A stretch of DNA of 64,000 nucleotides. Origin: CAIWHR01 sp963726765. GTDB lineage: Bacteria > Pseudomonadota > Gammaproteobacteria > Burkholderiales > Casimicrobiaceae. Made by a program: the position numbers and the translations under genes. The stretch's first letter is position 1, and every line of letters begins with the position of its first letter. Positions 27,302-35,856 of this stretch are shown piece by piece. The notes beneath the pieces were generated by a model. It did not search any database. It was not told the DNA's origin and saw only the letters and a list, made by a program, of their open reading frames with translations. Location: positions 1 to 64,000 of the forward strand of contig CAVSDH010000008.1 of assembly GCA_963726765.1 (NCBI GenBank), written 5' to 3'.

Positions 27302-28996
27302 ATGACCTGGCCCTCGACCTTGCCGCCGCGCGCCGTGCTGTGGGCCGTATTCGCGGGGATAGCGCTGCTCTGGTTCGCCAACCTCGGCAGCCGCGACCTC
27401 ATGCATCCCGACGAGGGGCGCTACGCGGAGATCGCGCGCGAAATGGCGGCGACCGGCGACTGGGTGACGCCGCGGCTCAACGGGCTCAAGTACCTCGAAA
27501 AACCACCGTTCCAGTATTGGGTGACCGCCGTCGCGTTTCGCGCGTTCGGCGTCCATGAATGGACCGCGCGGCTGTGGCCGGCGCTGGCCGGCCTTCTGGC
27601 GGTCGTCGCCATCGGTGTTGCCGGACGTGCGCTCGGAGGGCCGGCGCTTGGCGCGTTCGCCGCCGTCGCGCTCGCCGGTACCCTGTGGCATGCAGGGATG
27701 GCGCAGATCGTGACGCTCGATTCGGGGCTCGCCTTCTTTCTGGCGCTCGCGTTCGCAGGATTCGTCATCGCGCAACACGCCGGCGACGACCTTCGCGCCC
27801 GCCGCAGATCGATGCTGATCGCGTGGGCGGCGATGGCGGGTGCCACGCTGTCCAAAGGCCCGATCGGCGTCGTGTTGCCGGCGGGCGCGCTCGTCGTCTA
27901 CACCCTGGTCAACGGCGACTTCCGGCTCTGGCGCCGCCTTCACGTCCCGTCGGGGCTGGCGCTGTATGTTCTCCTCTGCGCGCCATGGTTCGTCGCGGTG
28001 GCGCACGCCAACGACGAATTTCTGTCGTTCTTCTTCGTGCACGAGCACCTCCAGCGGTTCATGACCGAGGAGCATCAGCGCACGGGCCAGTGGTACTACT
28101 TCATTCCGCTCGCGCTTGCCGGAAGCCTCCCCTGGCTCGTCGTGCTCACTGCCGGCCTGCGACGCTCCTGGAATGACGGCGGCGTCGCCAGGGGCGTCTT
28201 CTCGTGGCGGCGGCTTGCGCTCGTCTGGGCGGCGTTCGTGCTCGTCTTTTTCAGCGTCTCGGGTTCAAAACTCCCGTCCTACATCCTGCCGATGTTTGCA
28301 CCGCTCGCCCTCGTGACCGGTGACATCCTGCTGCGGACCGACGCGCGTTCCCTCGCGCGGCAGGCGCTGCCCGGCGCGGTCGTCGTCAGCATCGTGGCCG
28401 TAGCGCTGTTCGTCGGCTATGACGAGCTCGTCGCGCGGCTCGCGGACGGCCCGCAGCCCGTGGAGATCCTGCGAGCGTACGGACCCTGGCTCAAGGCCTC
28501 GATCGCGGTCGCGGCGGTCGGCGCCTTGGCGGCGGTCTTCGCGTTCCGGCGCGCGGCGACTGCACCGGTCGCGCGGTTCTGGGGAACCGCCTCCCTCGCG
28601 CTCACCACCCTCGTCGCCGTCGTCCTCGCGGTGGCAGGTTTCGAGGCGTTCAGCCCGACGCGCTCGACTTCGGCTATTCTCCGGGCGGCGCAGGCCGCGA
28701 CCCCGTTCGCTTCCGGCGCCCCGGTGTTCCAGATCGCGATGTACGACCAGACCCTCCCCTTCTATCTCGGACGAACGACGACGCTGGTCGCCTATCGGGA
28801 TGAACTCGCTCTCGGGATCGACGCCGAGCCCGACCGTCAGATTCCCACCGTTGCCGCCTGGATCGACAGGTGGGCGCCGCTCGCGGAAGCCTACGCGGTC
28901 CTGCCACCTGCCGAATTCGCGCGGCTTGCCGCTGCGGGCCTGCCGATGCGCGTCCTCGCGCGCGATTCGCGGCGCGTCATCGTGAGTCGCCATTGA
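27302..28996 (+). CDS. arnT: Lipid A aminoarabinosyltransferase ArnT-like (GT39 family)
   Basis: This integral membrane glycosyltransferase has about 564 residues and a C-type GT fold. It would transfer L-Ara4N from undecaprenyl phosphate to lipid A at the periplasmic face. The diagnostic luminal-loop acid motif is SRDLMHPDEGRYAEIAREM (about residue 32), followed by WVTPRLNGLKYLEKPPFQYW, both hallmark ArnT sequences. About 11-12 hydrophobic segments follow. The start at 27302 places a short cytoplasmic N-terminus before the first helix. It is the first gene of the arn operon. Its stop overlaps the next start (TTGA). Confidence 0.9.
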   Translation: MTWPSTLPPRAVLWAVFAGIALLWFANLGSRDLMHPDEGRYAEIAREMAATGDWVTPRLNGLKYLEKPPFQYWVTAVAFRAFGVHEWTARLWPALAGLLAVVAIGVAGRALGGPALGAFAAVALAGTLWHAGMAQIVTLDSGLAFFLALAFAGFVIAQHAGDDLRARRRSMLIAWAAMAGATLSKGPIGVVLPAGALVVYTLVNGDFRLWRRLHVPSGLALYVLLCAPWFVAVAHANDEFLSFFFVHEHLQRFMTEEHQRTGQWYYFIPLALAGSLPWLVVLTAGLRRSWNDGGVARGVFSWRRLALVWAAFVLVFFSVSGSKLPSYILPMFAPLALVTGDILLRTDARSLARQALPGAVVVSIVAVALFVGYDELVARLADGPQPVEILRAYGPWLKASIAVAAVGALAAVFAFRRAATAPVARFWGTASLALTTLVAVVLAVAGFEAFSPTRSTSAILRAAQAATPFASGAPVFQIAMYDQTLPFYLGRTTTLVAYRDELALGIDAEPDRQIPTVAAWIDRWAPLAEAYAVLPPAEFARLAAAGLPMRVLARDSRRVIVSRH

Positions 28997-29364
28997 ACTC
29001 GGCCGCATTTGCGCTCCTGATGACGGGCGTTCTGCTCAACGCCGGCGCCCAGCTGCTGCTGAAAGCCGGGACCAACGCGCTCGGCGTCCTCACGCTGACG
29101 CGCGACACCTGGCCCGACACGCTGATGCGGATGGCCACGCAGGGACATTTCGTGCTGGGCGCCGCATGCTACCTGCTGTCGCTCTTCGTCTGGATCCTGG
29201 GCCTGTCGCGGGTGCCGGTCTCGGTCGCCTACCCCCTGCTTTCGGTCGGATACATCGTCAACGCAATCGCTGCGCATTACCTCTTCGGCGAGGCCGTCAC
29301 GACGACCCGCTGGCTGGGCATCGGTTTCATCGTCGTCGGCGTGTGGCTGGTCGCGAAGAGCTGA
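28993..29364 (+). CDS. Small EamA/SMR-type transporter, ArnE/ArnF-like flippase subunit
   Basis: This 123-residue protein has four membrane helices, with QLLLKAGTNALG near the first helix, PVSVAYPLLSVGYIVNAIAA in the third, and a final helix GIGFIVVGVWLVAKS. It would flip undecaprenyl-phosphate-L-Ara4N across the inner membrane. In enteric bacteria ArnE and ArnF form a heterodimer. Only one gene is present here, so a homodimer is likely. The start is taken as the TTG at 28993, overlapping the arnT stop. ATG at 29020 is an alternative. Confidence 0.82.
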   Translation: MNSAAFALLMTGVLLNAGAQLLLKAGTNALGVLTLTRDTWPDTLMRMATQGHFVLGAACYLLSLFVWILGLSRVPVSVAYPLLSVGYIVNAIAAHYLFGEAVTTTRWLGIGFIVVGVWLVAKS

Positions 29365-29378
29365 CGGCCGACGTTGCG

Positions 29379-30519
29379 ATGAACACACCTCCTTACCTCA
29401 AGTTCGCCGGTCCCGTGCTCGACGAGGCGACCATCGCCGGCGTCGGCGACGTCCTGCGGTCGGGGCATCTCGCCAGCGGGCCGTGGGTACGACGATTCGA
29501 GGAATCGCTCTCCGAATTCTGCGGCGGCCGGCCGGTGCGGGTGCTGACGTCTGCGACGGCGGCCGTCGAGGTCGCGCTGCAGCTCGCCGGCATCGGCGCG
29601 GGCGACGAAGTGATCACCAGCGCCCAGAGTTTTTTCACCGTCCTCAACATGATCGTCAAGGTCGGCGCGACGCCGGTCTTCGTCGACTGCGACCTCGTGA
29701 CGCGCAATCTCGACCTCGCCGCCGTCGAAGCGGCGATCACGCCGAGAACCCGCGCGATCATGCCGACCTTCTGGCCGGGCTCGCTTCCGGACCTCGATGC
29801 GCTGTACGCGCTCGCGCGCGGACGCAAGTTGCGGGTGATCGAGGACGCCGCCCTCGTGATGGGCTCGCAATGGAAGGGGCGCAACGTCGGCGCGATCGGC
29901 GATCTCGTCACGTTCAGCTTCCATCCCAACAAGAACATCACGTCGATCGAGGGCGGCGCGCTCGTGGTCAACGACGCCATCGAGGCGGCGCGTGTCGAGG
30001 CCTTGCGCTTCCACGGCATCGTCGACCCTTCCCGACCGGACGCGCGACGTCGCGTTCCCCGGCGGCAAGTTCAACCTCCCCGACGTCAACGCGCGCATCG
30101 GGCATGCGCAGCTCCGGCAATTGCCGGCGTTCCTGGCCCTGCGCAGGGCCCTGGCCGAACGATATTTCGAGCGTTTCGCGACCGACCCGGCGTGCGTCCT
30201 TCCTCCGTTACCCAGGACGGCGGATGGCCTGTCCTGGAACATGTGGGCCGTACTGCTCCCGCTGACGCGCCTCACCATCGATCGCAGGCAGTTCCGCGAT
30301 GCGCTCGAGGCGCGGGGCATCGGCACCGGTGTATCGTACGAGGCGCTGCACCTGTCGACACTGGGCCGCAGGCTCGGCGGAAAGGAGGGCCAGTTTCCGC
30401 GCGCGGAGCGTATCGCGCGGGAGACGGTGACCTTGCCGCTGCACGCCGGGATGACGCTCGCCGACGTCGACCGGGTCGCCGCGACCGCCGCCGAGATCAT
30501 CGCGGCGGCACGCGAGTGA
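29379..30519 (+). CDS. arnB: UDP-4-amino-4-deoxy-L-arabinose aminotransferase ArnB-like (one frameshift)
   Basis: This PLP-dependent sugar aminotransferase of the DegT/DnrJ/EryC1 family has about 380 residues. The phosphate-binding stretch is RVLTSATAAVEVALQLAGIG (about 45-70). VIEDAALVMGSQWKG (about 155) contains the PLP-contacting Asp, and FHPNKNITSIEGG carries the catalytic Lys near residue 185. The frame changes at 30026-30028. Removing one C from a CCC run gives a continuous HGIVDLPDRTRDVAFPGG. It would convert the 4-keto-pentose made by ArnA into UDP-L-Ara4N. It is flanked by arnE-like and arnC. Confidence 0.87.
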
Positions 30520-31535
30520 GTGCCGGACACACCGCGATGGCCGACCCCATGACTGCCGTTCCAACGCTTTCCGTCGTCATCCCCGTCTACAACGAAGAGG
30601 CCGGCCTGCCCACGCTTTTCGCGCGCCTCTATCCGGCGCTGGATGCGCTGCACGTCCCGTACGAGGTCATTTTCGTCAACGACGGCAGCCGCGACCGCTC
30701 GGCGGCGTTGCTGCGCGATCAGTGGCAGCGGCGCCGCGACGTCACGCGCGTCGTGCTCTTCAATGCCAACTACGGCCAGCACACGGCGATCGTCGCCGGG
30801 TTCGAGCGCTGCCGCGGCGCGCGCGTCGTGACGCTCGACGCCGACCTCCAGAACCCGCCGGAGGAGATTCCGAAGCTCCTCGCCGCCATGGACGCGGGCC
30901 ACGACTACGTCGGCGGCGTGCGCCGCAAGCGCGAGGACTCGCTGTGGAGGCGCGTCGCGTCGCGCGCGATGAATCGGCTGCGCGAGCGCATCACGCGGAT
31001 CAGGATGACCGATCAGGGCTGCATGCTGCGCGCGTACAGCCGCGAGATCATCGCCGCCGTGGCCGCGAGCCGCGAGGTCAGCACCTACATTCCCGCCCTT
31101 GCGTACACGTTTGCCGCGAGCCCGACGGAGGTCGAGGTGGCGCACGAGGAGCGCGCGGCGGGAGATTCCAAGTATTCGTTCTACAAGCTGATCCGCCTGA
31201 ACTTCGACCTCATCACCGGCTTCTCGCTCGTTCCGCTGCAGCTCTTCTCGATGTTCGGCATGCTGGTGTCGCTGCTGGCGCTCCTCACCTACGTGATCGT
31301 TATCGCCTACCGGCTCGCCGTGTCCGACTGGCACGACGTGGCGACCCTGCACGTCCTGTGGGACCGCGACATCCTCGCGTTCTTCCTGATCGGCATGCTG
31401 CTGTTCGGGCTGGGGCTCGTCGGGGAGTATGTCGGGCGCATCTACCAGCAGGTGCGGGAGCGGCCGCGGTACACGGTGCGCGCGGTGCTCGACGGCGAGT
31501 CGGAACACCCATCCCGGGACTCCCGAAACGAATGA
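30516..31535 (+). CDS. arnC: Undecaprenyl-phosphate 4-deoxy-4-formamido-L-arabinose transferase ArnC
   Basis: This GT2-family membrane glycosyltransferase has about 340 residues. The N-terminal domain shows LSVVIPVYNEEAGLPTLF, the nucleotide-binding FVNDGSRD and the metal motif VVTLDADLQNPPEEIPKL. The diagnostic ArnC stretch is MTDQGCMLRAYSREI, and the acceptor side reads GDSKYSFYKLIRLNFDLITG. Two C-terminal membrane helices follow, ending GEYVGRIYQQVRERPRYTV. The start is taken as the GTG at 30516, overlapping the arnB stop. ATG codons at 30537 and 30549 are alternatives. Confidence 0.92.
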   Translation: MSAGHTAMADPMTAVPTLSVVIPVYNEEAGLPTLFARLYPALDALHVPYEVIFVNDGSRDRSAALLRDQWQRRRDVTRVVLFNANYGQHTAIVAGFERCRGARVVTLDADLQNPPEEIPKLLAAMDAGHDYVGGVRRKREDSLWRRVASRAMNRLRERITRIRMTDQGCMLRAYSREIIAAVAASREVSTYIPALAYTFAASPTEVEVAHEERAAGDSKYSFYKLIRLNFDLITGFSLVPLQLFSMFGMLVSLLALLTYVIVIAYRLAVSDWHDVATLHVLWDRDILAFFLIGMLLFGLGLVGEYVGRIYQQVRERPRYTVRAVLDGESEHPSRDSRNE

Positions 31536-32470
31536 CCCGCGCTGTCGTCTTCGCCTACCACAACGTCGGCGTCCGCTGTCTCAAGGTGCTGCTGGCGCAC
31601 GGCGTCGACGTCCCGCTCGTGGTCACGCACGCCGACGATCCGGACGAAACTCGCTGGTTCGATTCGGTCGCCTCGACGGCCGCCGACTACGGCATCGCGG
31701 CGATCGCCCCGGAGGATCCGAACGCCACCGAGGTCGTGGCAGACGTCGCCGCGCGGGCACCCGATTTCGTGTTTTCCTTTTACTATCGGCGCATGCTGGC
31801 GGCGCCGCTGCTCGCGCTGCCGCCGCGCGGCGCGCTCAACATGCACGGCTCGCTGCTGCCGAAATTCCGCGGGCGGGCGCCGGTGAACTGGGCCGTGCTC
31901 GCCGGCGAACGCGAGACCGGCGCGACGCTTCACTACATGACGACGAAGCCCGACGGCGGCGACGTCGTCGCGCAGACGGCCGTGCCCATCCTCCCCGACG
32001 ACACCGCGCGCGAGGTCTTCGACAAGGTCACCGTCGCCGCTGAGCTGACTCTGGACCGCGCGCTGCCCGGTCTCGTCGCCGGTGACGCGCCGCGACACGC
32101 GCAGGATCTGCGCCAGGGCAGCTATTTCGGCGGTCGTCGCCCCGAGCACGGCACCATCGACTGGTCCCGCGATGCCGCCACGATCCACAACCTCGTCCGG
32201 GCGGTCGCGCCGCCCTTTCCCGGCGCGTTCACCGCAGTCGGTGGCGCGCCCGCGCGCATCCTTCGCACGCGCGTCGCAGAAGGCCTCGCGTCGCCGACGC
32301 TCGCACCGGCGCTGTCGGTATGCGCGGACCGCCTGGTCGCCCATTGCGGCGGCGGCGGCCTGCTTCACGTGATGACGCTCGAGCTCGAACGGGCGATCGT
32401 CACGCCGCAGGCATTCGCGTCGCGGTTCGGGACGACGCCGATCGTCCTCGGCGGCACCGTTCACCGATGA
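31532..32470 (+). CDS. arnA: UDP-L-Ara4N formyltransferase (stand-alone N-terminal half of ArnA)
   Basis: This 312-residue formyltransferase uses N10-formyl-THF to formylate UDP-L-Ara4N. The core matches the ArnA N-terminal domain: VFAYHNVGVRCLKVLLAHGV opening, catalytic NMHGSLLPKFRGRAPVNWA (Asn, His; about residue 100) and the Asp in TTKPDGGDVVAQ (about 135). The C-terminal domain, GSYFGGRRPEHGTIDW, is also typical. In E. coli this half is fused to the decarboxylase. Here it ends at 32470, overlapping a channel gene by ATGA, and the decarboxylase is a separate gene. Confidence 0.9.
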   Translation: MTRAVVFAYHNVGVRCLKVLLAHGVDVPLVVTHADDPDETRWFDSVASTAADYGIAAIAPEDPNATEVVADVAARAPDFVFSFYYRRMLAAPLLALPPRGALNMHGSLLPKFRGRAPVNWAVLAGERETGATLHYMTTKPDGGDVVAQTAVPILPDDTAREVFDKVTVAAELTLDRALPGLVAGDAPRHAQDLRQGSYFGGRRPEHGTIDWSRDAATIHNLVRAVAPPFPGAFTAVGGAPARILRTRVAEGLASPTLAPALSVCADRLVAHCGGGGLLHVMTLELERAIVTPQAFASRFGTTPIVLGGTVHR

Positions 32471-33150
32471 GCGACGCGCGCGAAAATTTCCGGTTCGACC
32501 GCCGCGGCCTCGCCAAGAACCGGATCGAGGCGCTGGCGGACGGGATATTCGCGGTGGCGATGACATTGCTGGTCCTCGACATCAAGTCGCCGGTGAACCT
32601 CTTCATCGACTCGAACGACCGCCTGTTCGCCTACCTCCAGTCGCTCGAGCACAGTTTCGCGATGTACGCGATCAGCTTCGTCGTGCTCGCCATCTTCTGG
32701 ATCGCGCACCACCTGCTCTTCCACTATGTCCGCCATGTCGATCGTCGGCTCCTCTGGATCAACATGGCGTTCCTGCTGCTCGTGACCTTCGTTCCGTTCT
32801 CGACCGACTTCCTGGGCGATCACGGCCACCTGACGCTGCCGGTCCTGGTGTACGGCATGAACCTGATCGCTCTGGGCGCGCTCCTCGCGCTGCAGCTTCG
32901 TTACCTCACCGCGCGTCCTTCGCTGGCAGCTCCCGACCTTACGCCCGCGGTGAGCGCGAAGATGCAGCAGGAAATCGGACTCTATGCGCTGATACCGCTG
33001 GCGTCGATGGCGATCTCGTTCTACAGTCCGCGCGTCGGCATGTATCTTTACCTGCTGCTCGCCATCCCCACGTTCACCCCGAGCCGGCTCGATCGCCTGT
33101 TCCATCCGGAGCCGGATACCGACGCCGGCGCAACTTCCGAAGAACCATGA
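32467..33150 (+). CDS. TMEM175-type potassium channel family protein (DUF1211)
   Basis: This 227-residue protein has six hydrophobic segments. The first helix carries the family signature in the form KNRIEALADGIFAVAMTLLV (consensus R-x3-FSDG-x-FA-I; here the Phe-Ser is Leu-Ala). The next segments contain FWIAHHLLFHYVRHVDRRLL and LLVTFVPFSTDFLGDH, both typical of bacterial TMEM175. These proteins form tetrameric K+-leak channels built on hydrophobic pore residues rather than a selectivity filter. It overlaps the genes on both sides by four bases, so it is co-translated with the split arnA halves. A link to lipid A modification is not known. Confidence 0.85.
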   Translation: MSDARENFRFDRRGLAKNRIEALADGIFAVAMTLLVLDIKSPVNLFIDSNDRLFAYLQSLEHSFAMYAISFVVLAIFWIAHHLLFHYVRHVDRRLLWINMAFLLLVTFVPFSTDFLGDHGHLTLPVLVYGMNLIALGALLALQLRYLTARPSLAAPDLTPAVSAKMQQEIGLYALIPLASMAISFYSPRVGMYLYLLLAIPTFTPSRLDRLFHPEPDTDAGATSEEP

Positions 33151-34190
33151 GAAAAGTCCTGATCCTCGGCATCAACGGCTTCATCGGCCACCATCTCTCC
33201 CGGCGCATCCTCGACACGACGGACTGGGACGTCTACGGGATGGACATGCAGACCGACCGGATCACGGAACTGCTGACGGAGAGGCGCTTCCACTTCTTCG
33301 AGGGCGACATCACGATCAACAAGGAGTGGATCGAATACCACATCAAGAAGTGCGACACGGTGCTGCCGCTCGTCGCCATCGCGACGCCGGCGACGTATGT
33401 GCGCGAGCCGCTGCGCGTGTTCGAGCTGGACTTCGAGGCGAACCTGCCGATCGTCCGCGCCTGCGTGCGCCACCGGAAGCGAATCGTATTCCCGTCGACG
33501 TCGGAGGTCTACGGGATGTGCCGCGACACCGAATTCGATCCCGAGCAGTCGGAGCTCGTGCTCGGTCCGATCAACAAGCCGCGCTGGATCTACGCTTGCG
33601 CGAAGCAGCTGATGGACCGCGTGATCCACGCATACGGAATGCAGGAAGGGCTCGATTACACGCTGTTCCGTCCGTTCAACTGGATCGGAGCCGGGCTCGA
33701 TTCGATCAACGCGCCGAAGGAAGGCAGCTCCCGCGTCATCACGCAGTTCCTCGGCCACATCGTGCGCGGCGAATCGATCCAGCTGGTCGACGGCGGCACG
33801 CAGAAACGCGCGTTCACCTATATCGACGACGGCATAGACGCGCTGATCAAGATCATCGCCAATCCCGGCGGAATCGCGAGCCGCCGGATCTACAACGTCG
33901 GCAATCCGCGCAACAACTTCTCCGTGCGTGAGCTCGCGACCATGATGCTCGAACTCGCGCTCGCCTATCCGGAGTACCGCGACTCGGCTGCCCGCGTGAG
34001 GATCGTCGAAACGAGTTCCGCGGAATACTACGGAGCGGGTTATCAGGACGTGCAGAATCGCGTGCCGAAGATCGACAACACCTGCGTCGACCTCGACTGG
34101 AAGCCCGTGGTGCCGATGGACGAGGCGCTGAAGCGCATCTTCGACGCGTACCGCGGGCAGGTCGCCGAAGCGCGCCAGCTCGTCGATTGA
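33147..34190 (+). CDS. arnA: UDP-glucuronic acid decarboxylase (stand-alone C-terminal half of ArnA)
   Basis: This 347-residue SDR-family enzyme oxidatively decarboxylates UDP-GlcA to the 4-keto-pentose. It has the NAD-binding VLILGINGFIGHHLSRRIL, the catalytic Ser/Thr with STSEVYGMC, and the Tyr-Lys pair in WIYACAKQLMDRVI. The diagnostic ArnA motif RPFNWIGAGLDSINAPKEGS is followed by TQKRAFTYIDDGIDALIKII. It overlaps the TMEM175 gene by ATGA. The enzyme should work with the formyltransferase, but not as the fused hexamer known from E. coli unless the two proteins associate. Confidence 0.93.
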   Translation: MRKVLILGINGFIGHHLSRRILDTTDWDVYGMDMQTDRITELLTERRFHFFEGDITINKEWIEYHIKKCDTVLPLVAIATPATYVREPLRVFELDFEANLPIVRACVRHRKRIVFPSTSEVYGMCRDTEFDPEQSELVLGPINKPRWIYACAKQLMDRVIHAYGMQEGLDYTLFRPFNWIGAGLDSINAPKEGSSRVITQFLGHIVRGESIQLVDGGTQKRAFTYIDDGIDALIKIIANPGGIASRRIYNVGNPRNNFSVRELATMMLELALAYPEYRDSAARVRIVETSSAEYYGAGYQDVQNRVPKIDNTCVDLDWKPVVPMDEALKRIFDAYRGQVAEARQLVD

Positions 34191-34243
34191 TCGAGGCCGC
34201 AGCGCGCGCGTCCGGCGCTCGCACCGATGACACCCTGACTCCG

Positions 34244-35177
34244 ATGCGGCTCGCCCTCAAGATCGACGTCGACACGCTGCGCGGCACGCGCGAGGGTGTT
34301 CCCAACCTCGTGACGGTTCTGCGCAAGCACGGCGTCGGCGCAACGTTTCTCTTCACGCTCGGTCCCGACCATACCGGACGAGCCATCAAGCGGGTGTTCC
34401 GCCCCGGCTTCTACGGCAAGGTCCGGCGCACGTCGGTCGTCCGGCACTACGGAATGCGGACCCTTTTGTACGGTACGGTGCTGCCCGGTCCCGACATCGG
34501 ACGGCGCGCGGCCGACGTCATGCGCGCCGTTGCTGACGCCGGCTACGAGACCGGCGTCCACACGTGGGATCACGTCCGCTGGCAGGACGGCCTTGCCGCA
34601 GCGGATGCGGAATGGACGAAGCGCGAAATCGAGCGCGCCTGCGAGCGCTATGCGGAAATCTTCGGCACGCCGCCGCTGACGCACGGCGCCGCCGGCTGGC
34701 AGATGAACGTCCACGCGCTCCGCCTCACGCAGCGCATGGGATTCGAATATTGCTCGGACGGCCGCGGCACGCATCCGCACCTTCCGGTGTGGAACGCCGA
34801 GCTGATACGCTGCCCGCAGCTGCCGACGACGCTGCCCACGATGGACGAGTTGATCGGCGTCGACGGCGTCACCGAGGAAAACGTCGCCGCGCATCTGCTC
34901 GAGCTCACGAAAGACGCCGCATCCCGCGGGCCACGTGTATACGCTGCATGCGGAACTCGAGGGCCTGCGGCTTGCACGTGCGTTCGAGCAGCTGCTCGCG
35001 GGCTGGCGGGCACAGGGCTGGGCGCTGGGCTCCACGCGCGCGCTGTACGAAACCCTGCAGCCGATGTCGCTGCCGCGCTGCTCGGTGGCGGCGGGCACCG
35101 TCGACGGCCGCAGCGGCACGCTGCTGGTCCAGGGAGAAGAGTTCCTGGGTGACGTAGACTTGGCGGCCGCGGCGTGA
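34244..35177 (+). CDS. arnD: 4-deoxy-4-formamido-L-arabinose-phospho-UndP deformylase ArnD (one frameshift)
   Basis: This is a polysaccharide-deacetylase-family enzyme of about 310 residues. It starts at the ATG at 34244 with LALKIDVDTLRGTREGVPNL, in which the first Asp is the catalytic base position. It continues with GYETGVHTWDHVRWQD (metal His region), PLTHGAAGWQMN and FEYCSDGRG. The C-terminal part GHVYTLHAELEG is in another frame. Removing one G from the GGG at 34928-34930 restores it. It removes the formyl group before flipping, and is the last arn gene. Confidence 0.9.
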
Positions 35178-35209
35178 GTGGCCGCGGCATTTCACAGGGA
35201 GAACGCCCG

Positions 35210-35662
35210 ATGCCAGGAAGGAAAGTCGCCGATTTCACCGCTGCCGCCACGGGCGGCCCGTTCACGCTGTCCGCCCACAAGGGCCATCCCGTCGTCCTCT
35301 ATTTCTACCCGAAGGACAACACGCCCGGCTGCACCGCCGAAGGCGCGGACTTCCGCGACCTGCACAGGCAATTCGTGAAGCTCGGGGCGGTCGTCGCCGG
35401 CATATCGCGGGACACGCTCAAGTCGCACGAAAACTTCAAGGCGAAGATGGAATTCCCGTTCGAGCTCATTTCCGACGGTGACGAGAAGCTGTGCACCCAG
35501 TTCGCGGTCATCAAGATGAAGAACATGTACGGCAAGAAGGTCCGCGGAATCGAGCGCAGCACGTTCCTGATCGATTCCAGGGGCATGCTCGCGCAGGAAT
35601 GGCGCGGCCTCAAGGTCGCGGGGCACGCAGAGGAAGTGCTGGCGGCGGTCAAGGCGCTCTGA
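35210..35662 (+). CDS. bcp: Thioredoxin-dependent peroxiredoxin, Bcp/PrxQ type
   Basis: This 150-residue thiol peroxidase has the peroxidatic motif YFYPKDNTPGCTAEGADFRD, in which the Cys lies near residue 43. The resolving Cys position is not in the usual +5 place, so it may act as a one-Cys or atypical enzyme. The start at 35210 has an AGGGAG site. The rest (VVAGISRDTLKSHENFKAK) is standard Bcp. It lies 32 bp after arnD and could be co-transcribed with the arn genes. Confidence 0.95.
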   Translation: MPGRKVADFTAAATGGPFTLSAHKGHPVVLYFYPKDNTPGCTAEGADFRDLHRQFVKLGAVVAGISRDTLKSHENFKAKMEFPFELISDGDEKLCTQFAVIKMKNMYGKKVRGIERSTFLIDSRGMLAQEWRGLKVAGHAEEVLAAVKAL

Positions 35663-35856
35663 ATCGGACTCGGGCCCGCGAGCGGCCGTGCTGCGCGGCG
35701 GGGAGCCGACATTGCGCGCCACGCTGCGCCGTATGTTGCACACCACAAGCGGTACGCACCGCGCGCGATTCCTCCACCAGAGCTTGTGTTCGCGATAGGG
35801 CGAGGCTACGATTGCCGCTGGCCCTCCCCTTCGCACGCCACGCCCCCAGGAGTCCC

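Noticed and set aside
29277..31508. Minus-strand open frame of 743 codons opposite arnB and arnC
   Set aside because: It has antisense composition and no motifs, whereas ArnB and ArnC motifs are unambiguous on the plus strand.
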